Assembly (NCBI RefSeq): GCF_020523985.1
Contig: NZ_JAIVKM010000003.1
Location: 124,001-188,000 of the forward strand
DNA: 64,000 nucleotides
Reading direction: 5' to 3'
DNA from: Mangrovibacter yixingensis
Lineage (GTDB): Bacteria; Pseudomonadota; Gammaproteobacteria; Enterobacterales; Enterobacteriaceae
In this document: positions 55,541 to 64,000 of the stretch, piece after piece
How positions within the stretch are numbered: the stretch's first letter is position 1
How the letters are laid out: every line of letters begins with the position of its first letter
The notes under the pieces: model-generated
Told to the model about the DNA's origin: nothing
What the model saw: only the letters and a program-made list of their open reading frames with translations
Database searches by the model: none
Made by a program: the position numbers and the translations under genes

Positions 55541-55794
55541 GACTGGCTCAAGACTGTGGAAATTGGCGGATTATACCTTGTACAGCGGTTAAGGTTAACC
55601 CGCGATTGATGCTGGTAAGCGATAAACTGCCTGCCTTCAGGAGCAAGCCCGCTCTTCTTTTATGTAAAAAGCACCTTACAGAGTACATTTTCTCACAACA
55701 GGACTATATTCGCAGCACGCAAACTGATAGAATCTTGCGCCACAATCAGGTAACAGGTGCCGCTTCAATAACGGCGCTTATTTGCACAAATCCA
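55541..55794. other. ribF-rpsT divergent intergenic region
   Basis: About 250 bases upstream of both ribF (minus) and rpsT (plus). E. coli rpsT has two promoters; besides the clear one at 55795-55823 a further one may lie here, with TTACAG and TATATT-like elements around 55676-55710, but I cannot assign it firmly. No gene is supported. Confidence 0.4.
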
Positions 55795-55823
55795 TTGACA
55801 AAAGAAGGCTAAGAGGGCATATT
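55795..55823 (+). promoter_or_regulatory. rpsT promoter (P2-like)
   Basis: Consensus -35 TTGACA (55795-55800), 17-base spacer, -10 CATATT (55818-55823). A transcript would start about 40 bases before the rpsT initiation codon, as expected for the proximal promoter of rpsT. Confidence 0.8.
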
Positions 55824-55849
55824 CCTCGGCCTTTGAATCGTCCACATAG

Positions 55850-56134
<285 letters not shown>

Positions 56135-56155
56135 TCCTGTTTGTTGTTGCTTTAT

Positions 56156-56185
56156 AAAAAAACCGGCGCAAGCCGGTTTTTTTAT
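56156..56185. terminator. Bidirectional terminator between rpsT and nhaR
   Basis: Stem AACCGGC/GCCGGTT (56161-56167 with 56172-56178) around a GCAA tetraloop, with a T run after it and an A run before it, so it can serve both convergent genes. Confidence 0.93.
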
Positions 56186-56202
56186 TAGTCCTCAATAAAT
56201 CT

Positions 56203-57108
56203 TCAAACCACTTTTTCAGGCAAGCGAAACAATTCACTGTAATCACGGTTACAGATACGCTGCACTGCGGGGTGCTGAATCATACGCTCAGCAAAAATAG
56301 CGTGGTACTCTTCCATCACGTTGTCGATACGCCCTATCTCGGTAATATTCTCGTCCTGATAAAAGTCCTGGCCATACAGTGTTGGAGCCACAAAAATTGC
56401 GTTATGTGCTGCACCAAAGGCTTTCATTAATGCAGCGTCATCGAACTCGCCGAGAATTTCTACCTTCAGGCCCTGGGAATTAATCCAGTTAAGAATTTGC
56501 CGCCCGAGCATAGAGCGCCGCCCGGGTATTAACAGCTTACGCTCTTCAAGACAGGCAGGGAAAGCTTGCTGTGGTAACGGATGTTGACCCCAAAAGCTGA
56601 CACTGCACTCGCCAATTTTAACCGAGAACAACCCCTCTTGTTGGGTGGAATCGATAGGGCAATCAGAAATAATCATATCCAGTTTGTGCTGACCAAGTTG
56701 TTCCAGCAGCATTTCATGGGTGGATTCAAAGCAACGTAAATGGATTTGCTCATCCTCTACGACAACAGCATCAAGAACCCCGCTAACCAGACGCTTGGAC
56801 AACGCATCTGCTACACCCACATCAAACAACAGATGCGATTCTTTGCGATAATTGATGATATCCAGCATTTCCTGGCTTAATGTGAACATACGGTCCGCAT
56901 AGCGGAATACCAGTTCACCCAGTTCACTAGGTTCCAGGCCGCGCCCTTTTCGTTTAAATAACTTTCCTTGTAGACGTTCCTCCAACGCTTTGATTTGCCC
57001 GGTAATGGTTTGAGGCGTCAAATACAGAGCCTCAGCAGCACCTACAACAGATCCTTCCTTGTAGACATGCCAGAAATAATACAAATGGTTAAAGTTTACA
57101 TGAGACAT
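56203..57108 (-). CDS. nhaR: LysR-family activator of nhaA, NhaR
   Basis: Sodium-responsive LysR-type activator of nhaA (and of osmC and pga in E. coli). 301 residues, the E. coli length. The N-terminal helix-turn-helix ([19 protein letters not shown], then [23 protein letters not shown], about residues 20-42) is followed by the LysR effector domain. C-terminal motifs [24 protein letters not shown] and FRLPEKVV are typical. Lies 77 bases downstream of nhaA, in the same direction, with a strong hairpin in the gap. Confidence 0.97.
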   Translation of the reverse strand: MSHVNFNHLYYFWHVYKEGSVVGAAEALYLTPQTITGQIKALEERLQGKLFKRKGRGLEPSELGELVFRYADRMFTLSQEMLDIINYRKESHLLFDVGVADALSKRLVSGVLDAVVVEDEQIHLRCFESTHEMLLEQLGQHKLDMIISDCPIDSTQQEGLFSVKIGECSVSFWGQHPLPQQAFPACLEERKLLIPGRRSMLGRQILNWINSQGLKVEILGEFDDAALMKAFGAAHNAIFVAPTLYGQDFYQDENITEIGRIDNVMEEYHAIFAERMIQHPAVQRICNRDYSELFRLPEKVV

Positions 57109-57134
57109 TTTGTCACTCCCTGATAATGATTACA

Positions 57135-57160
57135 CCACTGCCACCTCCTGGTGGCAGTGG
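57135..57160 (-). repeat. Perfect hairpin in the nhaA-nhaR gap
   Basis: CCACTGCCACC (57135-57145) pairs over 11 bases with GGTGGCAGTGG (57150-57160), loop TCCT. No T run follows on the minus strand, so it is more likely an mRNA-stabilising or processing stem than a full terminator. It could set different amounts of NhaA and NhaR. Confidence 0.6.
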
Positions 57161-57185
57161 GCATTGCTCATTTAAAAATGATATG

Positions 57186-58355
57186 TCAGGTACGTACGGC
57201 AGTCCTGTAACGTAACAAGGCATATCCTGTAATTGCTGCAACGACTGACCCAACCAGAATCCCCAACTTAGCAAGATTGATAAGCATCGGGTCCAGTTCG
57301 CCAAACGCTAATGAAGCGATAAAAATAGACATGGTGAAACCGATTCCGCACAGCACACCAATTGCCAGAATATCCTTGCCGGTTGTACCTTCTGGCAAAG
57401 TGGCTAGTTTCAGTTTAATTGCCAGCCAGCTGAACAGAGCAATACCTACAGGTTTACCAATAAACAAACCTGCAATAATGCCAAGCGGCAGAACAGAGAA
57501 CATGCCATTTGCATCCACACCGGCTAACGACACCCCAGCATTGGCAAACGCAAACAAGGGCAAAATCAAATAAGCGACCCACGGGTGCAACACATGCTCA
57601 AGCTCACGAGCTGGCGAGTGCCCATCTTTTTCTTTCAACGGAATCAGGAAGCCGACAATCACCCCAGCCAGGGTGGCATGAACACCAGACTTCAGGACCG
57701 CAGCCCACAGCACCGCCCCCACCAAAATATAAATTCCGGTACGACGAATATTGAGCAGATTCATTACAACCAACACAGCCACAGCTGCTGCTGCTACCAG
57801 CAAAGACATCACAGAAAGGTCACTGGTGTAAAACAGCGCGATAATAATGATTGCACCCAGATCATCAATGATAGCTAACGCCATCAAAAATATTTTCAAT
57901 GATGCAGGGACGCGATTACCCAGTAACGCTAAAATCCCCAGGGCGAATGCAATATCTGTGGCGGCAGGAATCGCCCAGCCCTCACGGGTCACCGGGTCCG
58001 AGCCATTGAACAACAGATAAACCAGAGCTGGTACAACCATCCCCCCCACAGCAGCAATAGCCGGGAAGGAAGACTGGCGTAAACTGGCCAGCGATCCCAC
58101 CATCATTTCACGCTTAACTTCAAGCCCAATGACCAGGAAGAAGATAGCCATCAGAAAATCGTTCACCCACAGCAGTAGGTTCTTGTTAATTTCCAGTAAG
58201 CCAAACCGGAACTCCACAGGCATAGATAAGAAAGACTGGTAAGCCTGGCTGGTTGCGCCCAGGTTAGCCATTAACATGGCCAGAGCCGCCGCAATGATAA
58301 GAATCACCCCTCCAGACGCATCACTACTAAAAAAACGTTTTATGAGTTTCGTCAT
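57186..58355 (-). CDS. nhaA: Na+/H+ antiporter NhaA
   Basis: Electrogenic 2H+/Na+ antiporter of the inner membrane, for salt and alkaline tolerance. 389 residues (E. coli 388), twelve membrane segments. The paired transport aspartates Asp163/Asp164 are in [18 protein letters not shown], and the TM4/TM11 unwound region is represented by [17 protein letters not shown] and [25 protein letters not shown]-terminus [20 protein letters not shown] is typical. In E. coli NhaR-dependent promoters lie upstream; the 267-base gap to dnaJ should hold them. Confidence 0.97.
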   Translation of the reverse strand: MTKLIKRFFSSDASGGVILIIAAALAMLMANLGATSQAYQSFLSMPVEFRFGLLEINKNLLLWVNDFLMAIFFLVIGLEVKREMMVGSLASLRQSSFPAIAAVGGMVVPALVYLLFNGSDPVTREGWAIPAATDIAFALGILALLGNRVPASLKIFLMALAIIDDLGAIIIIALFYTSDLSVMSLLVAAAAVAVLVVMNLLNIRRTGIYILVGAVLWAAVLKSGVHATLAGVIVGFLIPLKEKDGHSPARELEHVLHPWVAYLILPLFAFANAGVSLAGVDANGMFSVLPLGIIAGLFIGKPVGIALFSWLAIKLKLATLPEGTTGKDILAIGVLCGIGFTMSIFIASLAFGELDPMLINLAKLGILVGSVVAAITGYALLRYRTAVRT

Positions 58356-58556
58356 GAATTACAACCTAACATTCACTGTTATACATTTCGGTTTAATGGA
58401 ACTGTTAATAAGGATAGCGGGAGAAACTCATCGTAAAAAGTAGGTTATATAAGGTAGTAACTTCGGTTTTTACGATCAATAGATAGAGATGAGGCTGTAT
58501 TTCTCGTATTGTTTACTTCTGTACCATATTTAGTGTGATACGAAATACAAAAAAGA

Positions 58557-58592
58557 AAAACCCGAATCAGTTTAAACCGACTCGGGTTTTTT
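58557..58592. terminator. Bidirectional terminator after dnaJ
   Basis: Imperfect palindrome with outer stem CCCGA/TCGGG and inner GTTTAAAC, an A run on one side and TTTTTT on the other. It lies between the dnaJ stop and nhaA control region; both genes are on the minus strand, so it mainly ends dnaKJ. Confidence 0.85.
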
Positions 58593-58622
58593 CAGATGAC
58601 ATACGTCAAATTATTATGACAA

Positions 58623-59768
58623 TTAGCGGGTTAAGTCATCAAAGAACTTTTTCACACCATCGAAAAAGCTTTTGGAACGTGGGCTATTTTTCTCACCCGT
58701 TGGCCCACCAAAGCTTTCCTGCAATTCTTGCAATAACTGTTTCTGGCGATCATTAAGGCCTACAGGGGTTTCTACTACAACCCGGCACAATAAATCACCT
58801 TGTGCCCCGCCACGCACAGATTTAACACCTTTACCGCGCATCCGGAAGAGCTTACCGGTTTGGGTTTCCCCTGGCACTTTCAATTTCACCCGGCCATCCA
58901 GGGTTGGCACTTCAATTTCGCCTCCCAATGCAGCCATCGCAAAATTAATGGGAACTTCGCAATACAGGTTGTTACCTTCACGTTCGAATATAGGGTGCTG
59001 TTTCACCTGAACCTGAACATACAGGTCCCCGGCCGGTGCACCATGCTCCCCTGCTTCGCCTTCGCCTGACAGACGAATTCTGTCACCGGTGTCCACCCCT
59101 GCCGGAATTTTAACAGACAAGGTTTTGCTCTCTTCGACACGGCCTTGGCCATGGCAATTGTTGCAGGGATCTTTAATAATCGTTCCGCGCCCCTGGCAAT
59201 GCGGGCAGGTTTGTTGCACAGTGAAAAAACCCTGACGCATTTGGACCTGGCCAGAACCATGGCAGGTTGGGCAGTTTTGTGGAGTGGAGCCAGGTTTTGC
59301 ACCACTACCATGGCAAACATCACACTCTTCCAGCGTTGGAATGCGGATTTCTTTTGTCACGCCACGGACAGCTTCTTCCAGCGTTAACTCCATGTTGTAA
59401 CGCAAATCAGCGCCACGAGCTGCCCGCGTTCTGCGGCCACCACCAAAGATATCGCCGAATACATCACCAAAGATATCGCTGAAATCAGCACCGCCGCCGC
59501 CAAAGCCGCCACCACCGTAACCGCCGCCACCCATTCCGCCCTGCTCAAAAGCAGCATGACCATACTGGTCATATGCGGCACGTTTCTGCGCATCAGTGAG
59601 GATTTCGTAAGCTTCTTTTACTTCTTTAAATTTTGCTTCGGCGTCTTTATCGCCCTGATTACGGTCAGGGTGATATTTCATTGCCAGGCGCTTGTAAGCC
59701 TTTTTGATTTCACGCTCTTCCGCTGTTTTCGGAACGCCCAAAACCTCGTAATAGTCTTTCTTCGCCAT
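58623..59768 (-). CDS. dnaJ: Hsp40 co-chaperone DnaJ
   Basis: Delivers unfolded clients to DnaK and stimulates its ATPase. 381 residues (E. coli 376). J domain with YHPDRNQGD (HPD about residues 33-35), Gly/Phe-rich linker ([20 protein letters not shown], slightly longer than in E. coli), then four CXXCXGXG zinc repeats ([32 protein letters not shown], about 148-210) and the C-terminal substrate-binding and dimerisation domains. Follows dnaK on the same strand after a 247-base spacer. Confidence 0.98.
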   Translation of the reverse strand: MAKKDYYEVLGVPKTAEEREIKKAYKRLAMKYHPDRNQGDKDAEAKFKEVKEAYEILTDAQKRAAYDQYGHAAFEQGGMGGGGYGGGGFGGGGADFSDIFGDVFGDIFGGGRRTRAARGADLRYNMELTLEEAVRGVTKEIRIPTLEECDVCHGSGAKPGSTPQNCPTCHGSGQVQMRQGFFTVQQTCPHCQGRGTIIKDPCNNCHGQGRVEESKTLSVKIPAGVDTGDRIRLSGEGEAGEHGAPAGDLYVQVQVKQHPIFEREGNNLYCEVPINFAMAALGGEIEVPTLDGRVKLKVPGETQTGKLFRMRGKGVKSVRGGAQGDLLCRVVVETPVGLNDRQKQLLQELQESFGGPTGEKNSPRSKSFFDGVKKFFDDLTR

Positions 59769-60015
59769 TGTGTGTCTGCCCTTAGAGCCTGTTCCACAGG
59801 CACTACAGTTATCGCTACATCAGGCAAATGCCTCACTACCCAGTGAGCAGGCAGCCAGAAAACATTGCCGGGAACGGCTCATACCTAATCTGAATATGGA
59901 AATAAACTGCAGAATTAAGTCGCCTGACATACGTACACGGGCGTGGAGTTACCTCTACGCCCGTGCTGGTTACCGATCATAAATGTTTGTATGACCGCGC
60001 CCGCAATCAGGGCGA
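59769..60015 (-). ncRNA. Hairpin-rich dnaK-dnaJ spacer (Tpke11 position)
   Basis: In E. coli this gap is roughly 90 bases and gives the short RNA candidate Tpke11. Here it is 247 bases. On the minus strand, a stem CGCCC/GGGCG follows the dnaK stop (59998-60014). Next is the conserved long stem CACGGGCGT/ACGCCCGTG (59936-59944 with 59957-59965), the same hairpin as in E. coli. Two further hairpins follow: CTCACT/AGTGAG (59832-59847) and GCCTG/CAGGC (59787-59801), close to the dnaJ start. No coding frame is recognisable. Whether it makes a stable RNA is inferred. Confidence 0.5.
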
Positions 60016-61932
60016 TTATTTTTTATCTTTGACTTCTTCAAACTCTGCATCAACAACGTCGTCGTCTTTTGCAGCATTGTTATCAGCGGAACCTGTATCA
60101 GCCTGCTGCTGAGCATGCTGTTGCTGAGCGATTTCCATCAATTTTGCAGAAACCTGAGCCAGAGCCTGCATTTTCGCTTCAATCTCAGCTTTATCTTCAC
60201 CTTTCAGCGCCTTATCCAGGTCGTTCAGTGCAGCTTCGATTGCAGTTTTGTCTTCTGCCGGCAGTTTGTCGCCTGCTTCTTCCACTTGTTTGCGAGTGCT
60301 GTGCAGCAAGTGATCGCCCTGGTTACGGGTCTGAACCAGCTCTTCAAACTTACGGTCAGATTCTGCGTTAGCTTCTGCTTCACGTACCATTTTCTGGATT
60401 TCATCTTCATTCAAACCAGAAGAGGCTTTGATAGTGATCTGCTGCTCACGACCCGTGTTTTTGTCTTTCGCAGAAACGTGCAGAATGCCATCAGCATCGA
60501 TATCGAAAGTAACTTCGATTTGTGGCATACCGCGCGGCGCCGGGTTAATACCATCCAGGTTAAACTGACCCAGTGATTTGTTATCACCCGCACGTTTACG
60601 TTCACCCTGCAGAACATGGATGGTCACTGCAGACTGGTTATCCTCTGCGGTAGAGAACACCTGGCTGTGTTTAGTCGGGATAGTGGTGTTTTTAGTGATA
60701 AGCGCAGTCATCACACCACCCATGGTTTCGATACCCAGAGACAGCGGTGTAACATCCAGTAGCAGAACGTCTTTAACATCACCAGTCAGAACACCACCCT
60801 GAACCGCAGCACCAATAGCAACAGCTTCATCCGGGTTCACATCTTTACGTGGCTCTTTACCAAAGAATTCAGAAACTTTTTTCTGAACCATTGGCATACG
60901 AGTCTGACCACCAACCAGAATAACGTCGTTGACTTCGGATACAGACAAACCAGCATCCTGCAGTGCAACTTTCAGCGGCTCGATTGAACGCGTAACCAGG
61001 TCTTCCACCAGCGATTCCAGTTTGGCGCGAGTCACTTTGATGTTCATGTGTTTCGGGCCAGTGGCATCCGCAGTAATATACGGCAGGTTCACGTCAGTCT
61101 GTTGTGCAGAAGACAGCTCAATTTTCGCTTTTTCTGCCGCTTCTTTCAGACGCTGCATTGCCAGCGGGTCATTACGCAGGTCGATACCCTGATCTTTCTT
61201 AAATTCGTCAACCAGATAGTTGATAAGACGGCTGTCGAAGTCTTCACCACCCAAGTGAGTATCACCGTTGGTTGCCAGTACTTCGAAGGTTTTTTCGCCA
61301 TCAACTTCATCAATTTCGATGATAGAGATATCGAAAGTACCACCACCCAAGTCATACACAGCGATAGTACGGTTACCGGTTTCTTTATCCAGGCCGTAAG
61401 CCAGTGCAGCAGCAGTAGGTTCGTTGATAATACGTTTTACTTCCAGGCCTGCGATACGGCCAGCATCTTTAGTTGCCTGACGCTGAGCATCGTTGAAGTA
61501 CGCCGGAACAGTAATAACAGCTTCAGTTACTGTCTCACCCAGGTAGTCTTCTGCTGTCTTTTTCATTTTTTTCAAAACTTCAGCAGAAATCTGCGGCGGA
61601 GCCATTTTCTGGCCTTTCACGTCCAGCCACGCATCACCATTATCAGCAGCCAGGATTTTGTACGGCATAATAGCCACATCGCGCTGAACTTCTTCATCCT
61701 GGAAGCGGCGGCCAATCAGGCGTTTAATCGCAAACAGGGTGTTCTGCGGGTTAGTCACTGCCTGACGTTTAGCCGGCTGACCAACCAGGGTTTCACCATC
61801 CTGAGTATAAGCAATGATTGAAGGCGTAGTACGATCACCTTCAGCGTTTTCCAGAACTCGCGCCTGGGTGCCGTCCATAATCGCTACACAAGAGTTGGTT
61901 GTACCCAGGTCGATACCAATAATTTTACCCAT
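60016..61932 (-). CDS. dnaK: Hsp70 chaperone DnaK
   Basis: Major cytoplasmic ATP-dependent chaperone. 638 residues, the E. coli length. ATPase domain signatures: [17 protein letters not shown] (residues 4-20), [18 protein letters not shown] (about 193-210) and [14 protein letters not shown] (about 336-349). The linker [13 protein letters not shown] leads to the substrate-binding domain with [19 protein letters not shown], then the helical lid and the C-terminal [13 protein letters not shown] tail. Two heat-shock promoters precede it and dnaJ follows. Confidence 0.98.
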   Translation of the reverse strand: MGKIIGIDLGTTNSCVAIMDGTQARVLENAEGDRTTPSIIAYTQDGETLVGQPAKRQAVTNPQNTLFAIKRLIGRRFQDEEVQRDVAIMPYKILAADNGDAWLDVKGQKMAPPQISAEVLKKMKKTAEDYLGETVTEAVITVPAYFNDAQRQATKDAGRIAGLEVKRIINEPTAAALAYGLDKETGNRTIAVYDLGGGTFDISIIEIDEVDGEKTFEVLATNGDTHLGGEDFDSRLINYLVDEFKKDQGIDLRNDPLAMQRLKEAAEKAKIELSSAQQTDVNLPYITADATGPKHMNIKVTRAKLESLVEDLVTRSIEPLKVALQDAGLSVSEVNDVILVGGQTRMPMVQKKVSEFFGKEPRKDVNPDEAVAIGAAVQGGVLTGDVKDVLLLDVTPLSLGIETMGGVMTALITKNTTIPTKHSQVFSTAEDNQSAVTIHVLQGERKRAGDNKSLGQFNLDGINPAPRGMPQIEVTFDIDADGILHVSAKDKNTGREQQITIKASSGLNEDEIQKMVREAEANAESDRKFEELVQTRNQGDHLLHSTRKQVEEAGDKLPAEDKTAIEAALNDLDKALKGEDKAEIEAKMQALAQVSAKLMEIAQQQHAQQQADTGSADNNAAKDDDVVDAEFEEVKDKK

Positions 61933-61979
61933 CTAAACGTCTCCACTAAAAATTCGTCTTCATGTGGTTGTGAACCTGT

Positions 61980-62007
61980 TATGCGGCCAAAAAACAGTGT
62001 TTCAACC
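61980..62007 (-). promoter_or_regulatory. dnaK P2 heat-shock promoter
   Basis: Minus strand: GGTTGAAAC (complement of 61999-62007) and GGCCGCATA (complement of 61980-61988), 10 bases apart. It corresponds to E. coli dnaK P2 (GTTGAAAC ... CGCCCCTAT) and is a weaker match than P1. Confidence 0.65.
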
Positions 62008-62053
62008 GCTTTTGTCGTCTTTTTTTCAGATTCAACAACTTTTCGATAACCAG

Positions 62054-62082
62054 AAGATGGGGGCGTGCAGCCATCCATCAAG
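62054..62082 (-). promoter_or_regulatory. dnaK P1 heat-shock (sigma-32) promoter
   Basis: Minus strand: CTTGATG (complement of 62076-62082) within CCCCCCTTGATGG, a 13-base spacer, and CCCCATCTT (complement of 62054-62062). This fits the sigma-32 consensus CTTGAAA-N11-16-CCCATNT and the E. coli dnaK P1 element. Confidence 0.9.
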
Positions 62083-62229
62083 GGGGGAAACAAAAAAAAT
62101 TTTAATTCTTACCTTTTCAGATCATGGACTGCGCCTGCAAAGCTGATTACGATGCCGCGCCCTTTCAGCCTTTATCGGTTTGAAAGGGCTAAACATATAA
62201 ACCTGTCTCTTTATTTTTTCAGAGGAATT

Positions 62230-62802
62230 ATGGGCAACACTACGTTGGCTAACCCCGCACCACTTGGCTTAATGGGCTTCGGCATGACAACCATTCTGCT
62301 TAATCTGCACAACATTGGGTTTTATCCCCTGGATAGCATTATTCTTGCCATGGGCATTTTTTACGGCGGTATTGCGCAAATTTTCGCAGGACTGTTGGAA
62401 TTTAAGAAAGGCAATACATTCGGGCTCACTGCTTTCACGTCTTATGGCAGTTTCTGGCTGACCCTTGTGGCAATTCTTATGCTGCCTCACTTCGGTGTTG
62501 CTGAAGCAGCCAACCCGCATTTCCTCGGCGTTTACTTGGGGTTATGGGGCGTATTCACTCTGTTTATGTTCTTCGGCACCTTGAAAGGCGCACGCGCTCT
62601 ACAATTTGTGTTCCTGAGCCTGACTGTACTGTTCATGCTGTTATGCTTGGGGCATTTGGTTGATAACGAAGGCATTGTGCATGTGGCAGGCTGGATTGGC
62701 CTGGTATGTGGCGCAAGTGCAATTTATCTGGCTATGGGGGAAGTACTGAACGAGCAGTTTGGCCGCACCATTCTGCCAATCGGTGCATCGTCACATCACT
62801 GA
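62230..62802 (+). CDS. satP: Succinate-acetate/proton symporter SatP (YaaH)
   Basis: AceTr-family inner-membrane transporter of acetate and succinate. 190 residues (E. coli 188) with six membrane segments. The family signature NPAPLGLMGFGMTTILLNLHN is at residues 8-28, followed by AMGIFYGGIAQIFAGLLEFKKGNTFG and GVYLGLWGVFTLFMFFGTLKGA. AGAGGAATT precedes the ATG at 62230; the frame open from 62065 lies in the dnaK promoter region and is rejected. Divergent from dnaK. The E. coli genes that lie between them (yaaW, yaaI) are absent. Confidence 0.96.
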   Translation: MGNTTLANPAPLGLMGFGMTTILLNLHNIGFYPLDSIILAMGIFYGGIAQIFAGLLEFKKGNTFGLTAFTSYGSFWLTLVAILMLPHFGVAEAANPHFLGVYLGLWGVFTLFMFFGTLKGARALQFVFLSLTVLFMLLCLGHLVDNEGIVHVAGWIGLVCGASAIYLAMGEVLNEQFGRTILPIGASSHH

Positions 62803-62822
62803 TTAACCCAGAAAAAATCAGT

Positions 62823-62848
62823 AAAGTGGCACAGCTAAGTGCCACTTT
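62823..62848. terminator. Terminator between satP and the MFS gene
   Basis: Perfect 10-base stem AAAGTGGCAC/GTGCCACTTT (62823-62832 with 62839-62848), AGCTAA loop, between convergent stop codons. Minus strand is followed by ACTGATTTTTTC, plus strand by GCTTC. Confidence 0.8.
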
Positions 62849-62854
62849 GCTTCA

Positions 62855-64000
62855 TCAGGCGGTTGTCCCCGCTTTTTCCGTTGCATGCACACTTGTCTCA
62901 TCAAGAGCATTACGCAACACCAGTCCAATACCGATACCTAGTAATGACAGCGCCAGCACATACCACGCAGGAGCCATTGGCGAGACACCCATTAATACGG
63001 TAACCAGCACTGGCGTCAGCCCACCAAAAATGGCGTATGCAACATTGTATGAAAAAGAGATCCCGGTAAACCTAACTTCAGCCGGAAACGCCCGCACCAT
63101 AACAAAAGGCACGGCACCCACAACACCGACACTAAAACCGGCCAGCCCATATAATTCAAACAAGTAATCAGGCAGAACAGCAGTTAAGTGATAGAAGCAC
63201 CAGGACGATACAGCCAGCAAGATCCCGCCGAAGGTGAATGTCCGGCTGGCACCGAAGCGGTCTGCCGCCATCCCGGAAACCAGGCACCCCACACACAGCA
63301 TTACGGTTGCCACACTATTCGCCTGCAATGTCAGTGCTGGTGCCAGTCCAAGCTGCTTTTGCAGCCATACGGGCGACATCAAAATCACCACAACAATACC
63401 GGCCGATAATAACCAAGTAAGCAACATAGAAATCGCAACGGCTTTCTTGTGATGAACCACAACCGCTTTCAGAGGTAATTCTTCAGCTAATACTTTTTGG
63501 CGCTGCATTTCAATGAAGACAGGGGTTTCCTGCAACCAGCGGCGCAAATACATAGCGACCAGGCCAAATCCCCCTCCAATAAAGAAAGGAATACGCCATG
63601 CTCCATCATGAATGGCAGCTTTAGTAAATGCGGTATTAATGATAGTCGCGACAATAGAGCCCAGCAGAATCCCCACAGTAAGGCCTGCAGTCAATGTGCC
63701 GCAGGCAATACCAATGCGTTTAGAAGGAACATGCTCGGCAACAAAAACCCAGGCACCGGGAACTTCACCGCCAATGGCAGCACCTTGCAAAACGCGCATC
63801 AGTAACAACAGCAAAGGAGCCGCAATGCCCAGCGAGTTGTATGTGGGCAATAAGCCAATAGCAAGCGTGGGGAGAGCCATGAGTAAGATGCTTAGAGTAA
63901 ACATCTTCTTACGGCCAACTTTATCGCCGAAGTGCGCCATCACAATGCCGCCTAATGGCCGGGCAAGATACCCGGCAGCAAAAATGCCGAATGTTTGCAC
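62855..64000 (-). CDS. MFS transporter of the metabolite:H+ symporter (MHS) type (partial, 5' end outside window)
   Basis: 381 codons are visible and the frame is open at the window edge, so the N-terminal first membrane span or so (perhaps 50 residues) is missing; the GTG at the very edge is probably internal. MHS signatures: YLARPLGGIVMAHFGDKVGRKKMF (loop 2-3), RVLQGAAIGGEVPGAWVFVAEHVP and the repeated loop MAADRFGASRTF. About ten further hydrophobic segments are present. Relatives in this family (ProP, KgtP, ShiA, citrate carriers) import organic acids, betaines or shikimate; the substrate here cannot be decided. Its convergence with satP may hint at carboxylate transport, which is inference only. 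Confidence 0.88.
   Translation of the reverse strand: MQTFGIFAAGYLARPLGGIVMAHFGDKVGRKKMFTLSILLMALPTLAIGLLPTYNSLGIAAPLLLLLMRVLQGAAIGGEVPGAWVFVAEHVPSKRIGIACGTLTAGLTVGILLGSIVATIINTAFTKAAIHDGAWRIPFFIGGGFGLVAMYLRRWLQETPVFIEMQRQKVLAEELPLKAVVVHHKKAVAISMLLTWLLSAGIVVVILMSPVWLQKQLGLAPALTLQANSVATVMLCVGCLVSGMAADRFGASRTFTFGGILLAVSSWCFYHLTAVLPDYLFELYGLAGFSVGVVGAVPFVMVRAFPAEVRFTGISFSYNVAYAIFGGLTPVLVTVLMGVSPMAPAWYVLALSLLGIGIGLVLRNALDETSVHATEKAGTTA

Noticed and set aside
59800-59930. Possible REP/BIME or ERIC element in the dnaK-dnaJ spacer
   Set aside because: Fragments such as GCCTGATG recall REP sequence, but the characteristic REP stem and the ERIC core are not there.
61048-61821. 257-codon plus-strand frame opposite dnaK
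   Set aside because: It is antisense to the highly conserved dnaK gene, and such long frames arise from dnaK codon bias. No ribosome site or recognisable protein family.

Overview
This window is a conserved core-chromosome segment of a gammaproteobacterium of the Enterobacteriaceae. Protein after protein has the length and sequence expected of Escherichia/Salmonella-type orthologues, and the gene order is that of the E. coli 0-2 minute region read backwards, from ftsL down to dnaK and satP. It is not E. coli itself. LeuO and SgrT are diverged, the carnitine (cai/fix) block between carB and kefF is missing, a LysE-family exporter gene sits between folA and kefC, and an MHS-type transporter follows satP. 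Base composition looks close to even. I see no insertion sequence, prophage, CRISPR array, tRNA or rRNA.

Layout: (1) 1-1666, start of the division/cell wall cluster (mraZ-rsmH-ftsL, minus strand) with its promoter. (2) 2115-5624, cra and ilvIH (minus). (3) 5946-12134, leuO, the leucine leader with attenuator, and leuABCD. (4) 12211-15430, the glucose-phosphate stress locus: setA, the sRNA sgrS with its internal peptide gene sgrT, and the divergent activator gene sgrR. (5) 15478-18859, TPP riboswitch and thiBPQ. (6) 18856-24913, yabI, araC and araBAD with a recognisable araI/CRP control region. (7) 25006-31977, polB (with a LexA-like box), rapA, rluA, djlA. (8) 32161-38908, the lptD-surA-pdxA-rsmA-apaG-apaH operon. 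(9) 38979-42728, folA, a LysE-type exporter, kefC-kefF. (10) 42888-49658, carAB with a two-promoter control region, dapB, rihC. (11) 49740-55540, the ribF-ileS-lspA-fkpB-ispH cluster (minus), then rpsT (plus). (12) 56203-61932, nhaA-nhaR and dnaK-dnaJ with two heat-shock promoters. (13) 62230-64000, satP and a truncated MFS transporter.

The genes form known circuits. ilvIH, leuO and leuABCD serve branched-chain amino acid synthesis. SgrR, SgrS, SgrT and SetA relieve sugar-phosphate stress. ThiBPQ imports thiamine under TPP control. AraC with CRP controls AraBAD. RutR and ArgR sites flank the carAB promoters. LptD and SurA work together in outer-membrane biogenesis.

I do not find a convincing previously undescribed system. 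The most interesting sequence-level items are regulatory: a SgrT reading frame that runs into the SgrS target-pairing segment, an 11-base direct repeat bracketing the thiB TPP aptamer that suggests a competing hairpin, an enlarged hairpin-rich dnaK-dnaJ spacer, and a fast-evolving LeuO.
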